Assembly (NCBI GenBank): GCA_001602455.1
Contig: CP012157.1
Location: 925,733 to 989,732, forward strand
Direction of reading: 5' to 3'
Source: Betaproteobacteria bacterium UKL13-2
GTDB taxonomy: Bacteria; Pseudomonadota; Gammaproteobacteria; Burkholderiales; Usitatibacteraceae
Length of the DNA: 64,000 nucleotides
Shown here in pieces: positions 33,960 through 43,041 of this stretch (the first letter of the stretch is position 1; each line of letters opens with the position of its first letter). The position numbers were made by a program, and so were the translations under genes. Below the pieces are notes generated by a model. It saw only the letters and a list, made by a program, of their open reading frames with translations. It did no database searches and had not been told where the DNA came from.

Positions 33960-36254
33960 CTATAAGCGTATTTCTAATCGTAGCCCGCCAGATACCGATG
34001 TCTTGCCGTTGGTCACCACCGTTTGCAACTCGTTGCCTTGGATCTGCGCATTGGTGTTGATCGCGTCATGCGGCGTTAGGTTTGATAGCGACAGCCGGAG
34101 CTTCATACTTGAACTGAACGTCCAGAGCGCATAGGCATCGAGAACACGCTTGGTACTGATTTTTTGCAGTTGTGTATCGGTGAGCTGCGTGTTGTAGGCT
34201 GGCACCCAGTTCACGCTTCCACCGATCGAAAACGGGGTGCCCGCAAAGCGGTAATCAGCACCAAAATTGCCGGTCGCACGCGGCTGATCGCTAATGCGAT
34301 TGTTGGGGCCAGGAACCGAATCGACGGTTGAATCAAAGATGCTGAAATTGGTGCGGAAGTTAATCGCCGGCGCACCAGTGACGAGCTCGGGAAGGCGAAA
34401 CTTCGCATCGAACTCAATACCGCTGGTGGTCGCTTTACCGAGATTTTGTGGGCGCGTTACAAAGCGTGGCGAGGTCGCCCAAGAAACTGTTTCGAGCCTC
34501 GTCACGTTTCGAATGAGATCGCGGATGTGGCGTGAAAAAAGATTCACCGAGATCACGCCACCACCACTAAGATAGTTTTCGTATGCAAGGTCAACACCGT
34601 TTGCCAACTCTGGCTTCAAATTCGCATTGCCTGCGCGGTCAGCCGCAATTGAGGTATTCGGTCCGGGTACAGGAAATAGCGTGTTCAGATTGGGCCGCGC
34701 CACCAAGTTCTGTGTGGTGGGTGAACGGTAGCTTTGCGTGAGTGCCAGACGGATTTGGTCGCGACGCGGTGAATCAAAGCGCCAAACGCCCTGTGCTAGC
34801 GGCGTGATCACGCTACTCTTGTTGTTGACCGGATTTGACGCCGTCCGGCTCTTCGTTTCGATGCCCTCCCAGCGAAGGCCGAAGTAGGTGCCAAGCTGCG
34901 GTAGTGGGTCCCACTCGTCTTGGATATAGAGCGCTTTGCGCCGGGTCGAGACATTGATTTCGTTGCCAAAATCTGCCAGTTGCGGCGCACCGTTGAGCAG
35001 GGTCGTCGAGTTGTCGGTGCGATTGACGCCTTCGAGCTCCCAACCGGTGACTAAATTATGTTTACCGTTGCCCCAGTTGTAGAGCAGTTTGCCGACCGTG
35101 TTCCACGACTTATCCTTTGCGTCGCCGTCGGTGGTCTGTAGCAGGGCTTGTGAGCCATTGGCGAGCAACTCGCGGATGCGTGAATTGGATTCGGTATGTA
35201 GCTGCCCCAGCCCGGCTCGTACTTCAATTCTGGTGCTTGGATCAAGACGTTTATTGAGTGCGCTGACCAAGCGAAAAATGTTCACCTTGTTTTCGCCGTT
35301 GCTATGGAAATTAGCATAGGGTGCTGGAAGGACGCCAACCGTTTGGGTCAGGGTTCCCTCACTGCGGCTGGTGGTTTTATTGGAAATCAAAAACGGTTGG
35401 ATACTGAATTGCTCCCCCGGCCCCAGGCGCCACTGAAAACGTCCGCTCGTAAACACGCCGTCGCGCTTGTCCGAGCTTTGATTGAAGCTAGCTTGTGCAA
35501 GCGTCACGCGCCCAGTTGGGATATCGGTATAGGTCGATTGGCTTCGGGTATCCGTTAACTGATCACTCTTGTTGGCCGAGATGGTCAGGTTGTAGGTGCC
35601 GGTTGGTCCCATCGTGTCGTTACGTGAGTACGAGAGGTTGGGCGAAAGGCGGCCGCGCTCATCTTGTATGGCGAGTCGAATGTCGTTATTGCGATTGCGT
35701 AACGGTTCACGCAATACGATATTGATTGTGCCGGCGATGGCGCGCGCGCCCGTTTCAGCCGTCGGTGCGCGAAGTATTTCGATGCGCTCGACTTGTTCAG
35801 GTGTGATTTGCTCAATCGAAAAACCGGGCGCCATGCGTTCGCCGTCGATCAGGATTTGAGTGAAGCCACCCCCCATGCCTCGCATCGCAGGTGGGCCACC
35901 GCGCCCCGGGCGCCCACCCACCGTGACACCCGGAAGACGACGCATCACATCGCCAAGATTGCTGTCACCATATTGCTCAATATCCTCGCGCGAGATGATG
36001 ATTTTAGAGGCCGACGAATCTCGACGGTCAGTCACTGCGGTACGCTTCTCTGTAACCTCAAGTTTTTCGGTTTTTGGCGCGATGGGTTTGACCGTGCCGG
36101 GTGCAGTCGCATCGGCTTTCGGCGCAGATGTTGCGGGCGGCGGTGCTGGAGTGGCGTCAGTCGGCGGTGTTTGCGCGGTAGCCGCCAAGGCAATCCCAAC
36201 GGTGCCCGATGCGAGCAATTGCCTGAGGGTGGAAGGTATTGAACACGATTGCAT
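33960..36254 (-). CDS. TonB-dependent outer-membrane receptor
   Basis: 764 residues from the ATG at 36254; a GTG 15 codons upstream is possible. The signal peptide ends near ALAATAQ. It is followed by a Pro/Ala/Thr-rich linker and the plug domain (SSASKIIISREDIEQYGDSN in pieces, LGDVMRRLPGVTVGGRPGRGGPPAMRGMGGGFTQ in pieces, then GERMAPGF). The barrel ends in LRLEIRL, with the leucine-rich alternation expected for assembly. Such receptors import siderophores, vitamin B12 or sugars; the substrate is unknown. The SKIIISREDIEQYGD plug resembles FepA/CirA relatives of the TonB family with a glycine-rich ligand loop. Confidence 0.92.
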   Translation of the reverse strand: MQSCSIPSTLRQLLASGTVGIALAATAQTPPTDATPAPPPATSAPKADATAPGTVKPIAPKTEKLEVTEKRTAVTDRRDSSASKIIISREDIEQYGDSNLGDVMRRLPGVTVGGRPGRGGPPAMRGMGGGFTQILIDGERMAPGFSIEQITPEQVERIEILRAPTAETGARAIAGTINIVLREPLRNRNNDIRLAIQDERGRLSPNLSYSRNDTMGPTGTYNLTISANKSDQLTDTRSQSTYTDIPTGRVTLAQASFNQSSDKRDGVFTSGRFQWRLGPGEQFSIQPFLISNKTTSRSEGTLTQTVGVLPAPYANFHSNGENKVNIFRLVSALNKRLDPSTRIEVRAGLGQLHTESNSRIRELLANGSQALLQTTDGDAKDKSWNTVGKLLYNWGNGKHNLVTGWELEGVNRTDNSTTLLNGAPQLADFGNEINVSTRRKALYIQDEWDPLPQLGTYFGLRWEGIETKSRTASNPVNNKSSVITPLAQGVWRFDSPRRDQIRLALTQSYRSPTTQNLVARPNLNTLFPVPGPNTSIAADRAGNANLKPELANGVDLAYENYLSGGGVISVNLFSRHIRDLIRNVTRLETVSWATSPRFVTRPQNLGKATTSGIEFDAKFRLPELVTGAPAINFRTNFSIFDSTVDSVPGPNNRISDQPRATGNFGADYRFAGTPFSIGGSVNWVPAYNTQLTDTQLQKISTKRVLDAYALWTFSSSMKLRLSLSNLTPHDAINTNAQIQGNELQTVVTNGKTSVSGGLRLEIRL

Positions 36255-36299
36255 GGGGGAGATCCATTTCGGCGCTATAGGTGAACCGCAGCCACCCAC

Positions 36300-36656
36300 G
36301 CGCCGTTAGCGTTGACGGTCGCCTCGTGATGCGTTGAGCGAGTTTGTTGGGTGAAAGTTAGTAAGGCATTTTAGCGGGGCTGGACCACTGTTCCTCGCCT
36401 GAACATTTCTGAATATTTCATTAGGGCGCGTCTGAAAGCGGGTGCGCGGTGAAATATTCATGCTAGACCCAACCCCGCCCCAACCTTCCCCTTCGCAGGG
36501 CAGGGGGTTGAGCGGTGCGGCACGGCCCATCCATTACTGTCTATTTGTTCACATGTAATCAGGTGTTACAGGCCATAATCCGGGGCATTGCGCGAGTTCG
36601 TTCGGCATACTCGTCCTCGATCCAAAGCGGCGCAAACACAATCAGGAAATATTCTC
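36300..36656. other. Intergenic stretch with one dispersed repeat
   Basis: The gap between the TonB receptor and the CorA-like gene (divergent). It holds the repeat at 36397-36465 and, near 36540-36580, an AT-richer stretch that could carry the CorA-like promoter. No gene seen. Confidence 0.5.
36397..36465. repeat. TAGCCTGAA-type dispersed repeat, short copy
   Basis: GCCTGAACATTTCTGAATATTTCA at the left shows a doubled terminal motif; the right end is TGAAATATTCATGCTA. About 69 bp. Confidence 0.75.
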
Positions 36657-38312
36657 GTGAAAGCTGATGCCAAGATTGTTCGCGATTTTCACCATACCCT
36701 GCTATGGCCCATCACACTTCGACCGCTCAGGCGTGATAGTGCTTCTGATGTGGTGCACTACTGGGATATGCTCAAACGTAATCCGGGGCCGTGGAAGTAT
36801 GTCGACGATACGCTGCTAATTGAAGATGAGTCGTGCATCGCAGGCTATGAAGAGTTTGTCCACTTCCTGTCTTACGTTCAGCGTTTTCTGTACGGCGTGG
36901 GTGACGAAGGGCGCGGCGCACAGTCGTCGCTATACGCATTCACTCGCGATGACATTGAGCAGGTTGAGATCGAGTTGTCCAACGGCGCACTACCGATTCA
37001 TTTAGACGTGCTACGGGCGCGGCTCTATTTTTTCTATGACATCGATGTGGCAGTCGCGGTGCTTGAAGTCGCTGGCACAGATATTCCGCTCGATCAAGCC
37101 GTTGAACTGATGGACAGATTTGGTCGCCCCTACGCGCCCGCGTGGGAGGGCGCTAATCAAGGAACACACTGCCCATACCGGGTTACCTTCAAAGGGGTTG
37201 ATGGCGCAATCTTGTCGCAGTCCGATTATGGCGACCGCGACAAGTTTATTGACCTCGTGCGCGGCGAGCGCCAAACGCCATTATCTGTGCACTGGGAGTT
37301 CTTTCTCTCGCCGCTGGTGCCTGCATATTTGCCCGGTGGCAGCATCAAGTACTACCAGATCGAGAATAAACGCATTCCCATCATGACGTATCTATCGTTC
37401 GACGATCCGCGTCAATTGACGCGCGGCGACATGATGCGGATTGGCTTTGCCGCGAAGTGGGGTGATTCCTCGACGCTACCCTACTCTCGTCGCTTCTTAG
37501 AGGACTTTGAGGCGGTGTACTGTTACGACCGTTACTGGGACCCTGAAGATGAATCGCATGAAATGCTCACGCGGTACTTCTTTTGTGGTGTTGGGTTTGC
37601 GATGATCACAAAAGCGGGTGCGCAGACGCAGTTAGTTGGGCAGTTTCGGCATCAGTTTTACCAAATCGGGTTGATCGCCAACTTCAATAAAGCAGCTTTA
37701 CTCTCGTTGTCGAATCGTTTTTCGCGCGCTGTCGAACGATTGAATGTACGAAACTACGAATCAGTCAAACAGTTTAAGAAACATGTGCGTGAAACGTTGG
37801 AAGTATTTCTCCGCTTTAACCACCGCTACTGGTTTCACGAGATCTCAAATCAGGTGCAAGCGAGTGATTTCTTTCAACGCTGGTCGCATCAGCTTGGCTC
37901 CGATGGTTTGTACCAAGAAGTGCGCGAAGAAGCCCGCGATATTAACGAATATCTGGATGCGGATCGGACACGCAAACAAACCGATAACGCGATGCGCCTC
38001 ACGGTGGTGTCTTCGTGCGGTATGGTGGGTACGGTCGTTACCGGTTTTCTCGGCATGAATCTCTATTCACATTCCGATCTGCCAGCGGTGGAGAAGGCGC
38101 TGATTTTTGCCGCCGTGTTCGTACCAACAACGGCACTCGCGCTCTACACGGTCATCATCTCGCGGCGTATTGCGAACTTCATGGAAGCCCTCTCCAGCGA
38201 AGGTCTGACTTGGGGTGAGAAGGTGGGCACGTTCCGCCAGATATTTTCGATTACGCCGCGTGACCGTGCGCGCGCAAGACGGGAGACGCATGGCTTGAGC
38301 GGCCCGGATTAG
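36657..38312 (+). CDS. CorA-like divalent cation transporter
   Basis: 551 residues from a GTG preceded by AGGAAA (7 bases); a TTG 23 codons upstream lacks a ribosome binding site. The C-terminus has the CorA hallmark: a first membrane helix ending TGFLGMNLY (the GMN motif, near residue 466), a short loop and a second helix (ALIFAAVFVPTTALALYTVII). The preceding acidic and helical region (RDINEYLDADRTRKQTDNAMRLT) matches the long stalk helix. The N-terminal domain is longer than in classical CorA (about 316 residues). Probably transports Mg2+ or related ions as a pentamer; ion specificity is inferred. Confidence 0.85.
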   Translation: MKADAKIVRDFHHTLLWPITLRPLRRDSASDVVHYWDMLKRNPGPWKYVDDTLLIEDESCIAGYEEFVHFLSYVQRFLYGVGDEGRGAQSSLYAFTRDDIEQVEIELSNGALPIHLDVLRARLYFFYDIDVAVAVLEVAGTDIPLDQAVELMDRFGRPYAPAWEGANQGTHCPYRVTFKGVDGAILSQSDYGDRDKFIDLVRGERQTPLSVHWEFFLSPLVPAYLPGGSIKYYQIENKRIPIMTYLSFDDPRQLTRGDMMRIGFAAKWGDSSTLPYSRRFLEDFEAVYCYDRYWDPEDESHEMLTRYFFCGVGFAMITKAGAQTQLVGQFRHQFYQIGLIANFNKAALLSLSNRFSRAVERLNVRNYESVKQFKKHVRETLEVFLRFNHRYWFHEISNQVQASDFFQRWSHQLGSDGLYQEVREEARDINEYLDADRTRKQTDNAMRLTVVSSCGMVGTVVTGFLGMNLYSHSDLPAVEKALIFAAVFVPTTALALYTVIISRRIANFMEALSSEGLTWGEKVGTFRQIFSITPRDRARARRETHGLSGPD

Positions 38313-38397
38313 TGCCAGTTAACGGCACGGAAGCAATGTTGTCGGCTACGTTGACGTCAACAGAAGGCAGAATTGCCGCGCGCCTAGCAACAAGTTG

Positions 38398-38531
38398 GGA
38401 ACTTCTCGAAACCGTCGCGAGCGGGCGAAGTTCGTGCCGACGGGTTTGGCAAATACGGGACACGTACCCAGTGTACGGCGAGCATCGCAGGCGCGAAATT
38501 CGCCCACGCAGTAGGTTTTTAGAAGCTCCCC
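38398..38531. repeat. GGAACTTCT-type hairpin repeat, copy 2
   Basis: Left arm GGAACTTCTCGAAACCGTCG...GAAGTTCGTGCC; central GGACACGTACCCAGTGTACGG shared with 28949-29098; the right arm is partly decayed. The arms complement each other, so RNA from it would fold into a long hairpin. Confidence 0.75.
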
Positions 38532-38621
38532 GTTTGGGAAACCCCTTATTTGGCGCGCATTTTCAGCCGTTTTGCCGGGAAAGCCCGCTTCAAATAAGGA
38601 GTTTGTCGGATTTTTTACGTC

Positions 38622-38689
38622 GAGCCTGAATTTTTCGCAGATGATCCACTCGCCCAATTTCGAACGCCCCCCATGAAATGTGCGGCTTA
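38622..38689. repeat. TAGCCTGAA-type dispersed repeat, degenerate short copy
   Basis: Starts GAGCCTGAATTTTTCGC and ends CATGAAATGTGCGGCTTA. The inner CGCCCAATTTCGAACGCCCC resembles the copy at 22852. Confidence 0.7.
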
Positions 38690-39015
38690 TGCGGTGTTGC
38701 TGTCATCAAAGATAAACATTGTGATCGTTTAATGATGCGAGCTGTGCGCGGGCACGCTGGACTCCCCTGCTGAGGATGCTGAGTACGCTGAGGACAATTA
38801 CCCAGCCCACTCCCGAAATCGGCTGATCTCGTGTGAATCTCTTCGTTCGGTCTCGTGTTGAAGGCGATGAACTTACTGCCAATGCGAGCCAATTGCTCAA
38901 GTACGGGTTCGCGCTGGCGAGTCTTGCGCTTTAGTGCCTGTGAGTAGTTCCTATTTCTAACAATAAGACGCTCCGTTTGTCCCATTTCTCTTCTTCGCTA
39001 ACCATTGGAATCTTG

Positions 39016-40026
39016 ATGCGTAAATCCTTGAAAACTCTCGCTCTTGCCGCCTTGCTGGCAATGGGTCTCGTTGGTGCTAGCGCGTTCGCGCAAAACGCCA
39101 TTTGCTACAACTGCCCGCCTGAATGGGCAGATTGGGCAAGTCAGATTAAAGCCATTAAGGCGAGCACAGGTGTCACGGTCCCGCCAGACAACAAGAATTC
39201 CGGCCAGTCGCTTGCGCAATTGGTCGCTGAGAAGGCAAGCCCGGTAGCTGATGTTACATACCTCGGTGTGACGTTCGCCATTCAGGCGCAAAAAGAGGGT
39301 GTGGTCACTGCCTATAAGCCAGCAGGCTGGGCTGATATTCCTGAGGGTCTGAAAGACCCGCAAGGCCATTGGTTCACTATTCACACTGGGACGCTGGGCT
39401 TTATGGTGAACGTCAACGCACTCAAAGGCAAACCTATTCCGCAGTCATGGGCGGATCTGCTGAAGCCTGATTACAAAGGTCTTATTGGCTACCTAGACCC
39501 TGCATCTGCCTTTGTAGGTTACGTCGGTGCTGTTGCCGTTAATCAAGCGCGTGGTGGAACGTTGGACAATTTCGGCCCCGGCATTGATTACTTCAAGGCC
39601 TTGCAAAAGAACGAGCCAATTGTTCCAAAGCAAACAGCATATGCCCGTGTCTTGTCCGGTGAAATCGCCATCTTGCTCGACTATGACTTCAATGCATACC
39701 GCGCAAAGTACAAAGACAAGGCAAACGTAGAGTTCGTCATCCCTACCGAAGGAACCTTAGTGGTGCCCTATGTCATGAGTAAAGTGGCTAACGCCCCACA
39801 TGGCGACAATGCAAACAAGGTGTTGGATTTCGTATTGAGTAATGAAGGACAAGCCATCTGGGCCAACGCCTACTTGCGCCCAGTGCGTGCGGCCGCAATA
39901 TCAAAAGAAGTACAGGCTCGCTTCTTGCCCGCAACGCAATACGCTCGCGCGAAAAGCGTCGACTACGGCAAGATGGCATCTGTGCAAAAGAGTTTTTCAG
40001 ACCGTTACCTCAAGGAAGTGCAGTAA
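39016..40026 (+). CDS. ABC transporter substrate-binding protein (family 1)
   Basis: 336 residues from the ATG at 39016. A Sec signal peptide (MRKSLKTLALAALLAMGLVG in pieces, cleavage after SAFA) indicates a periplasmic protein. The mature protein has the type II periplasmic binding fold (FTIHTGTLGFMVNVNALKG, SWADLLKPDYKGLIGYLDP, VLDFVLSNEGQAIWANAYLRPV), the group that binds ferric iron, polyamines or 2-aminoethylphosphonate. It is followed after 21 bp by a permease that is cut short, so the import system is probably dead in this strain. Confidence 0.9.
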   Translation: MRKSLKTLALAALLAMGLVGASAFAQNAICYNCPPEWADWASQIKAIKASTGVTVPPDNKNSGQSLAQLVAEKASPVADVTYLGVTFAIQAQKEGVVTAYKPAGWADIPEGLKDPQGHWFTIHTGTLGFMVNVNALKGKPIPQSWADLLKPDYKGLIGYLDPASAFVGYVGAVAVNQARGGTLDNFGPGIDYFKALQKNEPIVPKQTAYARVLSGEIAILLDYDFNAYRAKYKDKANVEFVIPTEGTLVVPYVMSKVANAPHGDNANKVLDFVLSNEGQAIWANAYLRPVRAAAISKEVQARFLPATQYARAKSVDYGKMASVQKSFSDRYLKEVQ

Positions 40027-40047
40027 CGCAGCAGCAAGGTGCTTCGC

Positions 40048-40326
40048 ATGACCGCGCATTCACGCTTGTTGGCTGCCTGCGTGGCACCTGCAGTGGCCTT
40101 TTTCGCCGCATTCTGGTTATTGCCAGTTGCGCGTCTATTCGCGCTCCCGGCTGAAAAGGGCTGGAGCACTTATTTTGCTGTTTTAACGAATAGTCGCTAT
40201 CTGCAAAGTCTGCTGAACACATTGGGGCTGTCACTGACAATAACCATTGTCACGCTTCTTCTGGGTGGCCTAGTCGGCATTACCCTTGCGCGTCAGAAAT
40301 TTGTCGGCAGGTGTTGCGATCCATGA
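40048..40326 (+). pseudogene. ABC permease, truncated after first two membrane helices
   Basis: 92 residues starting MTAHSRLLAACVAPAVAFFAAF. Two hydrophobic helices and the family-like YLQSLLNTLGLSLTITIVTLLLGG, ending LARQKFVGR, are normal for the start of a binding-protein-dependent permease (usually over 250 residues). After about 40312 the sequence changes to unrelated DNA. The break lies at a half-copy of the TAGCCTGAA repeat (40324-40339). The partner permease and ATPase genes are not downstream. Confidence 0.85.
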
Positions 40327-40339
40327 AATACTCAATTTA
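40324..40339. repeat. TAGCCTGAA-type repeat, degenerate half copy
   Basis: TGAAATACTCAATTTA sits at the junction between the cut permease and the foreign block. Confidence 0.5.
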
Positions 40340-40596
40340 GCGACCCCGAGCGCAAACTCATGGAGCGCTTGAACCGGTTGGCTTATGACATCGAAATCAC
40401 GGTTAAGCCCAGCGAAAAAGTCGCACCCGCAATATCCGGCGCCCAATCGTGGCACGTCCCCTATTGTTTCATCCCATATTGTTTGAGGGCTTCCGAGGAA
40501 GCTCCCAAAGATGAGGAAGTTGATTTAGGTAAACCGATAGAAGTAGAATCTGGTTACGTTCTGAAGTGCATTTACCAAGGTGAATTTATTGAGTAA
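40339..40596 (+). pseudogene. XRE-family regulator C-terminal remnant joined to unknown sequence
   Basis: The frame before and after the ATG at 40360 reads SDPERKLMERLNRLAYDIEI and then TVKP. This is the typical end of HigA-like XRE antitoxin/regulators (HTH_37 type). The DNA-binding part is missing. It continues into about 50 residues ending LKCIYQGEFIE that I do not recognise. Probably two gene ends joined by deletion. Confidence 0.55.
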
Positions 40597-40626
40597 TTTT
40601 TTCAAAAAACATAATCAAAAATAAAT

Positions 40627-41172
40627 ATGGACAATGTAAGCAGATTAATAAATTTGTTTAAGTCAGAAGATACATCTTCTCTAGCAAACATAGCCTCTTC
40701 AAAGAAGCCTCAAATAATCATAGAGCTAGAAGATATTGACGATGAAAGAATATTGCCATTTTTTTTAGAGGTCTTGCTAAATGAGCGAGAATATGACCTA
40801 GCAAGAATCGAAACTTTACAAGTTCTTGAAGTAAGAAATTTAAGTTACCCCCGCGTTCAAGAAGAGTATGATCAAGTGGGGCAAGCAATTAAACAAGTTT
40901 TAGTGAACTCAACTGACCACGATGTTAGAAACTACGCCGCTATGGCTATCGCTAGTTACATAGAAACTGAAGGTGCTTTTGATTTGGTTGAGGGTATACT
41001 TTTGGATGAAAATGAAGATATTGATCTCAGATACAATGCCTTTGCAGTTATTGAAGGGATGGGATTGAAAGATAGCAGTATGGAAGTATTAAAGAAACTT
41101 ACACAAGACCCTGAATTCAATAAGCCATCTTTGCGCTTGCTAAATGAATGGCAAGTCAATGTAAGTAAATAA
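40627..41172 (+). CDS. HEAT-repeat-like protein in AT-rich block
   Basis: 181 residues, soluble, acidic and helical. Segments such as DERILPFFLEVLLNEREYDLARIETLQVLEV in pieces, DVRNYAAMAIASYIETEGA and IDLRYNAFAVIEGMGLKD look like HEAT/ARM helix pairs. Proteins of this kind are common as immunity or scaffold proteins in polymorphic-toxin islands; that role here is a guess. Base composition is far more AT-rich than the surrounding chromosome, indicating recent transfer. Confidence 0.75.
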   Translation: MDNVSRLINLFKSEDTSSLANIASSKKPQIIIELEDIDDERILPFFLEVLLNEREYDLARIETLQVLEVRNLSYPRVQEEYDQVGQAIKQVLVNSTDHDVRNYAAMAIASYIETEGAFDLVEGILLDENEDIDLRYNAFAVIEGMGLKDSSMEVLKKLTQDPEFNKPSLRLLNEWQVNVSK

Positions 41173-41184
41173 GGTTGAATAAAA

Positions 41185-41718
41185 ATTAATCAAGAAACAC
41201 TTTATCAAAAAATTGATCGCATTTTCCATGCTTTAAAAGCATTGCGCGAGCAATACAAAACCATTGACACTTGGGCCGAAACCAGACAGTTCATGGATGA
41301 TATAGTAGATATTTATATAGCGTTGAAAACCAACCCATCCATCGAAGAAGATACAAAATTTCAAGACTATATCCGCGAAAGTGCTATTGAATTGACTTCG
41401 TGTACCGACTACATCTATGACTTCATATTTAAGATGGAACAAGATCTCTGCTATACCTTTTATAGCAATGAATGGATTGGGATATGCTGGCGACGCTCTG
41501 CTGTTGAAGCTATTAAGGAAATGTACCAGAATACCTGCTTTGAGGAACATTTTACTGATCTAGATACTGAAGAGATTGATGACCATATAAAAGCAAAAGG
41601 AGAGTATGAAGGCTACATTCCTCAAGCACAGATTCCCATTGGTATTCCTTCTTCACATTGGTGGTGGTGGTATCCTGAGACACCGACAACACGAGAAATA
41701 GCTAACATCCAAAAATAG
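41185..41718 (+). CDS. Unknown acidic protein without a standard start codon
   Basis: The frame is open from 41179 and reads INQETLYQKIDRIFHALKAL, a convincing helical start, but has no ATG, GTG or TTG before the TTG at 41242. An ATT at 41185, with AAGG about 10 bases upstream, may serve, or the original start was mutated. Total about 177 residues, rich in Asp, Glu and aromatic residues, with HWWWWYPE near the C-terminus. No family recognised. It follows the HEAT-like gene by 12 bp and shares its AT-rich composition. Confidence 0.65.
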   Translation: MNQETLYQKIDRIFHALKALREQYKTIDTWAETRQFMDDIVDIYIALKTNPSIEEDTKFQDYIRESAIELTSCTDYIYDFIFKMEQDLCYTFYSNEWIGICWRRSAVEAIKEMYQNTCFEEHFTDLDTEEIDDHIKAKGEYEGYIPQAQIPIGIPSSHWWWWYPETPTTREIANIQK

Positions 41719-41758
41719 CAAATGAAAAAACCATCACGAATTTTAAACTTAAATTTAT

Positions 41759-42703
41759 ATGAAAAAAATTGCATATATTATATCGTTTGGTGTGGTTTTC
41801 TATCTTCTATTTGTAGGTAATATGTTCTTAAATTTTTTTTCGAATGCATCTGCTCGTGATACAAAATTTCACTCTAAAGAGGTTGTTGGTTGTTTTGGTG
41901 AAGTAAACTTTAAGTTAGTTTATAAATATTTACTTTGGAAAAGAAGTGTAGCAAAAAAACTTAGTCCAAACCACAGAGTAATTATAACTGAAAATATTTT
42001 AAATTTAATTGACGTAGAAGCATCGGAAGACGAGCAAGGTAAATACATTAAATTTTTTAAGAATAATGAATACTACTTTAAGGTAGATGCTCAAAAAGGG
42101 GTAATTCCTATATTTACGAAGCAAAAAGCAAGTTATGTAGAAGATTGCCAAAAAATATTTTGTGATCTATTAGAAAGAGCGAATTTTGCAAAGCCTAATT
42201 TGGAAAAATTTAAGATGGATGACGAAACCTATGCTGCAGTTCCGCCTAGTTTAGAAAATATTGCCACACCACGCTTGCCTAACGAGCCCTACGCTGCAGT
42301 GCCACCCCTTTCTAATAAAAATCTTAAATTAGAGGCAGACTATATTGTCATAGGAAAAGTTATATCTGTTTTGAAAGGTGAAGTAAAAACAGAGTTAGGC
42401 AGTGATTATCACTATACTGCTATTGTACAAATAGAAGGTTTAGAGTCAGAGTTTCCATTGATGCCACCTATGTTGCCAGATGGGACTCTTCCCACCCGTT
42501 CTTCTGGCGAACCGAAAGCAGGATCACAAATCAAAATACAATACTGGAAAGCTGGTCAACGTCCTCATGGATGGACTGGCCCACAGGGACAAAATTCTAA
42601 TTTAGAAACAAAAATTAAAGTTCGATTGTTTATTAAAAAGGATAGTGAAGGTGGTTTGCACTTATTACAACCTAATGGATGGCAATTAATAGTAAACAAC
42701 TAG
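41759..42703 (+). CDS. Unknown protein with N-terminal membrane anchor, AT-rich block
   Basis: 314 residues. The start MKKIAYIISFGVVFYLLFVG is a signal peptide or membrane anchor. The middle has two copies of a YAAVPP motif (TYAAVPPSLENI and PYAAVPPLSN, 25 residues apart), and the C-terminal part is strand-rich (KLEADYIVIGKVISVLKGEVK, KIKVRLFIKK). No family recognised. It is the last of the AT-rich genes; a decayed REP and transposase scraps follow. Confidence 0.7.
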   Translation: MKKIAYIISFGVVFYLLFVGNMFLNFFSNASARDTKFHSKEVVGCFGEVNFKLVYKYLLWKRSVAKKLSPNHRVIITENILNLIDVEASEDEQGKYIKFFKNNEYYFKVDAQKGVIPIFTKQKASYVEDCQKIFCDLLERANFAKPNLEKFKMDDETYAAVPPSLENIATPRLPNEPYAAVPPLSNKNLKLEADYIVIGKVISVLKGEVKTELGSDYHYTAIVQIEGLESEFPLMPPMLPDGTLPTRSSGEPKAGSQIKIQYWKAGQRPHGWTGPQGQNSNLETKIKVRLFIKKDSEGGLHLLQPNGWQLIVNN

Positions 42704-42782
42704 AAAAATTCAGATAGTTTTCTTTCAATTAATCAAAGTTAGATTCAAGCCAAAAGTACAAAAGAGGCTCGACAATAAAAAA

Positions 42783-42803
42783 TAAATGGTGTCTGACCCT
42801 CAT
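42783..42803 (-). repeat. REP remnant
   Basis: AATGGTGTCTGACCCTCATGGC matches the inverted REP at the RAYT 3' end and breaks off inside it. It is the only copy seen away from the Rhs locus. Confidence 0.6.
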
Positions 42804-42910
42804 GGCACTGCCAAATCGCGTTGACGCTTCGGCAAAACATCGGTCGTGATCACGCGAAATACGCACGCATTGGATGCTAAGTTCAAGAACGACGACACAG
42901 GAGCCAGCGC

Positions 42911-42985
42911 ATAGGCAGTGGAGCCGGTGTTTGGCAACATTCGGCACAACAAGCGCCCGGCCCGGCTGAACTACCGAGGGGGCGG
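42911..42985 (+). pseudogene. Transposase C-terminal scrap (IS1182-like)
   Basis: The frame GTG GAG CCG reads VEPVFGNIRHNKRPARLNYRG, the typical end of IS1182-type DDE transposases (VEPVFANIRHNK). A stop codon lies just upstream in frame, so only this fragment remains. Confidence 0.6.
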
Positions 42986-43041
42986 TCAGGTGAAAAATCG
43001 CTCACCCGCTTTCACGCGCACCGCCGTGAAATGTTGAGGCT
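42984..43041. repeat. TAGCCTGAA-type dispersed repeat, degenerate copy
   Basis: The right half TGAAATGTTGAGGCT is clear and the left half is decayed. The DUF4166 frame on the minus strand runs into it and stops there. Confidence 0.6.

Larger units (their letters stand above)
38313..39015. other. Intergenic region with two repeats, no clear gene
   Basis: Holds the hairpin repeat at 38398-38531 and a TAGCCTGAA-type copy at 38622-38689. Between them CCTTATTTG (about 38546) and CAAATAAGG (about 38590) form a 9-base dyad followed by a T run, possibly a terminator-like structure. From 38690 to 39015 short frames exist on the minus strand but none resembles a known protein. Confidence 0.55.

Noticed and set aside
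38590-38985. 131-residue minus-strand frame upstream of the substrate-binding protein
   Set aside because: It reads through a dispersed repeat, shows no family pattern and has no convincing ribosome binding site.
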